Source: Rickettsiales bacterium (GTDB lineage Bacteria; Pseudomonadota; Alphaproteobacteria; Pelagibacterales; Pelagibacteraceae). From it: a DNA stretch of 6,135 nucleotides. Below are positions 4,560 to 6,135 of this stretch, piece after piece (within the stretch, counting starts at the first letter, position 1; each line of letters opens with the position of its first letter). The notes under the pieces were generated by a model. It was not told the origin of the DNA and ran no database searches. It saw only the letters and a list, made by a program, of their open reading frames with translations. The stretch is from positions 1-6,135 of the forward strand of contig SYDM01000063.1 of the NCBI GenBank assembly GCA_005801485.1, written 5' to 3'. Both the position numbers and the translations under genes were made by a program.

Positions 4560-6135
4560 TTTTTTGCTGCTTTGTTTACTTTGACGCCAGGCATACCCAT
4601 TGTAGATCGTCCTTTAGGATATATTTTATTATTTAAATTATACTGACTAATTTTAGGATTCAAATTAATTTCAAGTTCGCTAGCTTCTAGTTTTCGAATT
4701 TCATCTCTCATTCTCGCTGCCTCTTCAAATTCTAGGTTAGCAGCCGATTCTTTCATTTGTTTATTTAGAGCCTTAAGATGTTTTTTTAAATTTCCTCCGA
4801 TGTTTGATTCTCCGTTTAATTGTAAATAATCTTTTTCGTAAACCGATGATAAAATATCTCCAATATCTTTCTTAATTGACATGGCTGTAATATTATTTTT
4901 TTTATTGAATTCGGATTGTTTGTTTCTTCTTCTATCTGTCTCACTAATTGCTTTTTTAATACTTTTAGTAATTTTATCGGCATATAAAATAACTTTTCCA
5001 TCAATATTTCTTGCTGCTCTTCCAATGGTTTGAATTAATGATGTTTCTGACCTTAAGAATCCTTCTTTGTCAGCATCAAGAATTGCCACAAGAGCGCATT
5101 CAGGAATATCTAATCCTTCTCTTAGTAAATTTATACCAACCAAAATATCAAAAACACCCATACGTAAATCTCTAATAATTTCAATTCTTTCTAGAGTGTC
5201 TATATCTGAGTGCATATACCTAACTTTCAAACCATTCTCATGGAGGTACTCAGTTAAATCTTCTGCCATTTTTTTGGTAAGTGTGGTTGCTAAAATCCTA
5301 AAGCCATTGCTTATTACTTTTGCAGCCTCGTGCATCAGGTCATCAACTTGTGTTTTTGCAGGTCTAATTTCAACAGGCGGATCAATTAATCCTGTTGGTC
5401 TAATAATTTGCTCTATAAAATCATTATTAGTTTGTTTTAATTCCCACGGACCAGGTGTTGCAGAAACAAATATAGTTTGAGTTCTCATTGTATCCCATTC
5501 TTCAAATTTTAAAGGCCTATTATCCATGCAGGATGGCAATCTAAAACCATATTCAGCTAAAGTTTTTTTTCTAGTATGGTCGCCTTTATACATTCCATTT
5601 AATTGCGGAATAGTTACATGGCTTTCATCAACAAATATAATCGAATTATCTGGAAAATATTCAAATAAAGTCGGAGGTGGTTCTCCAGCTTTTCTACCAG
5701 ATAAATATCTAGAATAATTTTCTATTCCATTACACGTTCCTGTAGCTTCGATCATTTCTAAATCAAACTTAGTTCTTTCTCGCAACCTTTGCGCCTCTAA
5801 CAATTTATTATTTTTTTCATGTTCTTTTAAAGTCTGCTCTAATTCAATTTTGATTTCTTTTATAGCTTGCTCCATAGTAGGTTTTGGTGTGATGTAGTGA
5901 CTATTTGCATAAATTTTTATTAACGAATAATCATTATAGGTATCTCCAGTTAAAGGGTCAAACTCTTCAATTTTATTTAATTTATTGAAATCAAAACATA
6001 ATCTCCAAGCTCTATCTTCTAAGTGCGAAGGAAATATTTCTAAATTTTCTCCTCTTACACGGAATGTTCCTCTGAAGAAACTTTGATCATTTCTTTTGTA
6101 TTGTAAAGTAACAAACATTCGAATCAAATCATCTC
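4541..6135 (-). CDS. uvrB: UvrABC excinuclease subunit B (5' end outside window)
   Basis: UvrB takes damaged DNA from UvrA, verifies the lesion with its ATP-driven helicase-like core and recruits UvrC. The frame is open to the right edge, so the TTG at 6125-6127 is an internal Leu codon, as the family reading DDLIRMFVTLQYKRN shows. Counting from the first complete codon (base 6133), 530 residues are visible: GTFRVRG 22-28 in the UvrA-binding domain, FDPLTG 58-63, motif II DESHV 169-173, motif III VSATPG 223-228, HSDIDT 308-313, motif V GINLLREGLD 333-342, and motif VI QTIGRAARN 368-376. The UVR motif that binds UvrC is at about 449-483. Matching DESHV to E. coli D338 puts about 170 residues outside, including Walker A and the beta-hairpin. 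A basic tail of about 45 residues follows the UVR motif, containing GRSTMGMPG. No break or frameshift is seen. Confidence 0.97.
   Translation of the reverse strand, partial: DDLIRMFVTLQYKRNDQSFFRGTFRVRGENLEIFPSHLEDRAWRLCFDFNKLNKIEEFDPLTGDTYNDYSLIKIYANSHYITPKPTMEQAIKEIKIELEQTLKEHEKNNKLLEAQRLRERTKFDLEMIEATGTCNGIENYSRYLSGRKAGEPPPTLFEYFPDNSIIFVDESHVTIPQLNGMYKGDHTRKKTLAEYGFRLPSCMDNRPLKFEEWDTMRTQTIFVSATPGPWELKQTNNDFIEQIIRPTGLIDPPVEIRPAKTQVDDLMHEAAKVISNGFRILATTLTKKMAEDLTEYLHENGLKVRYMHSDIDTLERIEIIRDLRMGVFDILVGINLLREGLDIPECALVAILDADKEGFLRSETSLIQTIGRAARNIDGKVILYADKITKSIKKAISETDRRRNKQSEFNKKNNITAMSIKKDIGDILSSVYEKDYLQLNGESNIGGNLKKHLKALNKQMKESAANLEFEEAARMRDEIRKLEASELEINLNPKISQYNLNNKIYPKGRSTMGMPGVKVNKAAKKWKPKK

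Noticed and set aside
4816..5025. Minus-strand open frame of 69 codons in another frame of uvrB
   Set aside because: Out-of-frame shadow of the segment after motif VI; the uvrB frame is unbroken and conserved here.
5067..5480. Plus-strand open frame of 137 codons antisense to uvrB
   Set aside because: It lies wholly inside a strongly conserved part of uvrB, its translation has no domain-like pattern, and the long frame is explained by codon constraint on the UvrB helicase motifs.
5526..5717. Plus-strand open frame of 63 codons antisense to uvrB
   Set aside because: Mirror of the conserved DESHV region of UvrB; no protein-like pattern.
6125..6127. TTG as the start codon of uvrB
   Set aside because: The two preceding codons (Asp-Asp) continue the UvrB alignment, and about 170 N-terminal residues including Walker A are missing, so the frame simply runs off the window.
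1..6135. CRISPR array, tRNA/rRNA, insertion sequence, prophage or new defence system
   Set aside because: No spaced direct repeats, no tRNA-like cloverleaf, no transposase or integrase, and essentially all bases are accounted for by seven recognisable coding regions.

Overview
This window reads as ordinary core chromosome from a very AT-rich, gene-dense bacterium. The proteins look alphaproteobacterial. The aminotransferase C-terminus has the FLTGTAAEVTPV form, UvrB carries a basic post-UVR tail, and the short-chain reductase has the IDQR...LTPHF..SY..SK active-site pattern that I associate with alphaproteobacteria. The low GC, lysine/asparagine/isoleucine-rich proteins and near-absence of intergenic DNA suggest a streamlined lineage such as SAR11 (Pelagibacterales). 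That placement is inference; no rRNA or tRNA is present to confirm it.

Layout from left to right: (1) the last 74 codons of a plus-strand branched-chain aminotransferase gene (ilvE), ending at 226. (2) A tightly packed minus-strand run from 6135 down to 223. In transcription order it holds uvrB (5' end outside the window), a PTR1/FolM-like short-chain reductase, folB-like dihydroneopterin aldolase, uvrC, pgsA, and a class I SAM-dependent methyltransferase. Neighbouring genes overlap by 19, 4 and 4 bases or are separated by 6 and 4 bases, so they are probably one operon read from a promoter outside the window. The two opposing transcription units meet with their stop codons sharing DNA (223-226). 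There is no gene-free stretch longer than a few bases.

Functionally the run mixes three themes: nucleotide excision repair (UvrB damage loading, UvrC dual incision), pterin/folate metabolism (FolB plus a reductase with pteridine-reductase signatures), and membrane phospholipid synthesis (PgsA), followed by a methyltransferase of unknown substrate. The most useful lead is the reductase. It has the TGxxxRxG cofactor loop, a HYNKS motif and an Asp in place of the usual catalytic Ser, and it is translationally coupled to folB. Together these point to a reduced-pterin or dihydrofolate reductase role rather than generic SDR chemistry. I found no mobile element, CRISPR array, RNA gene or clearly new multi-gene system.
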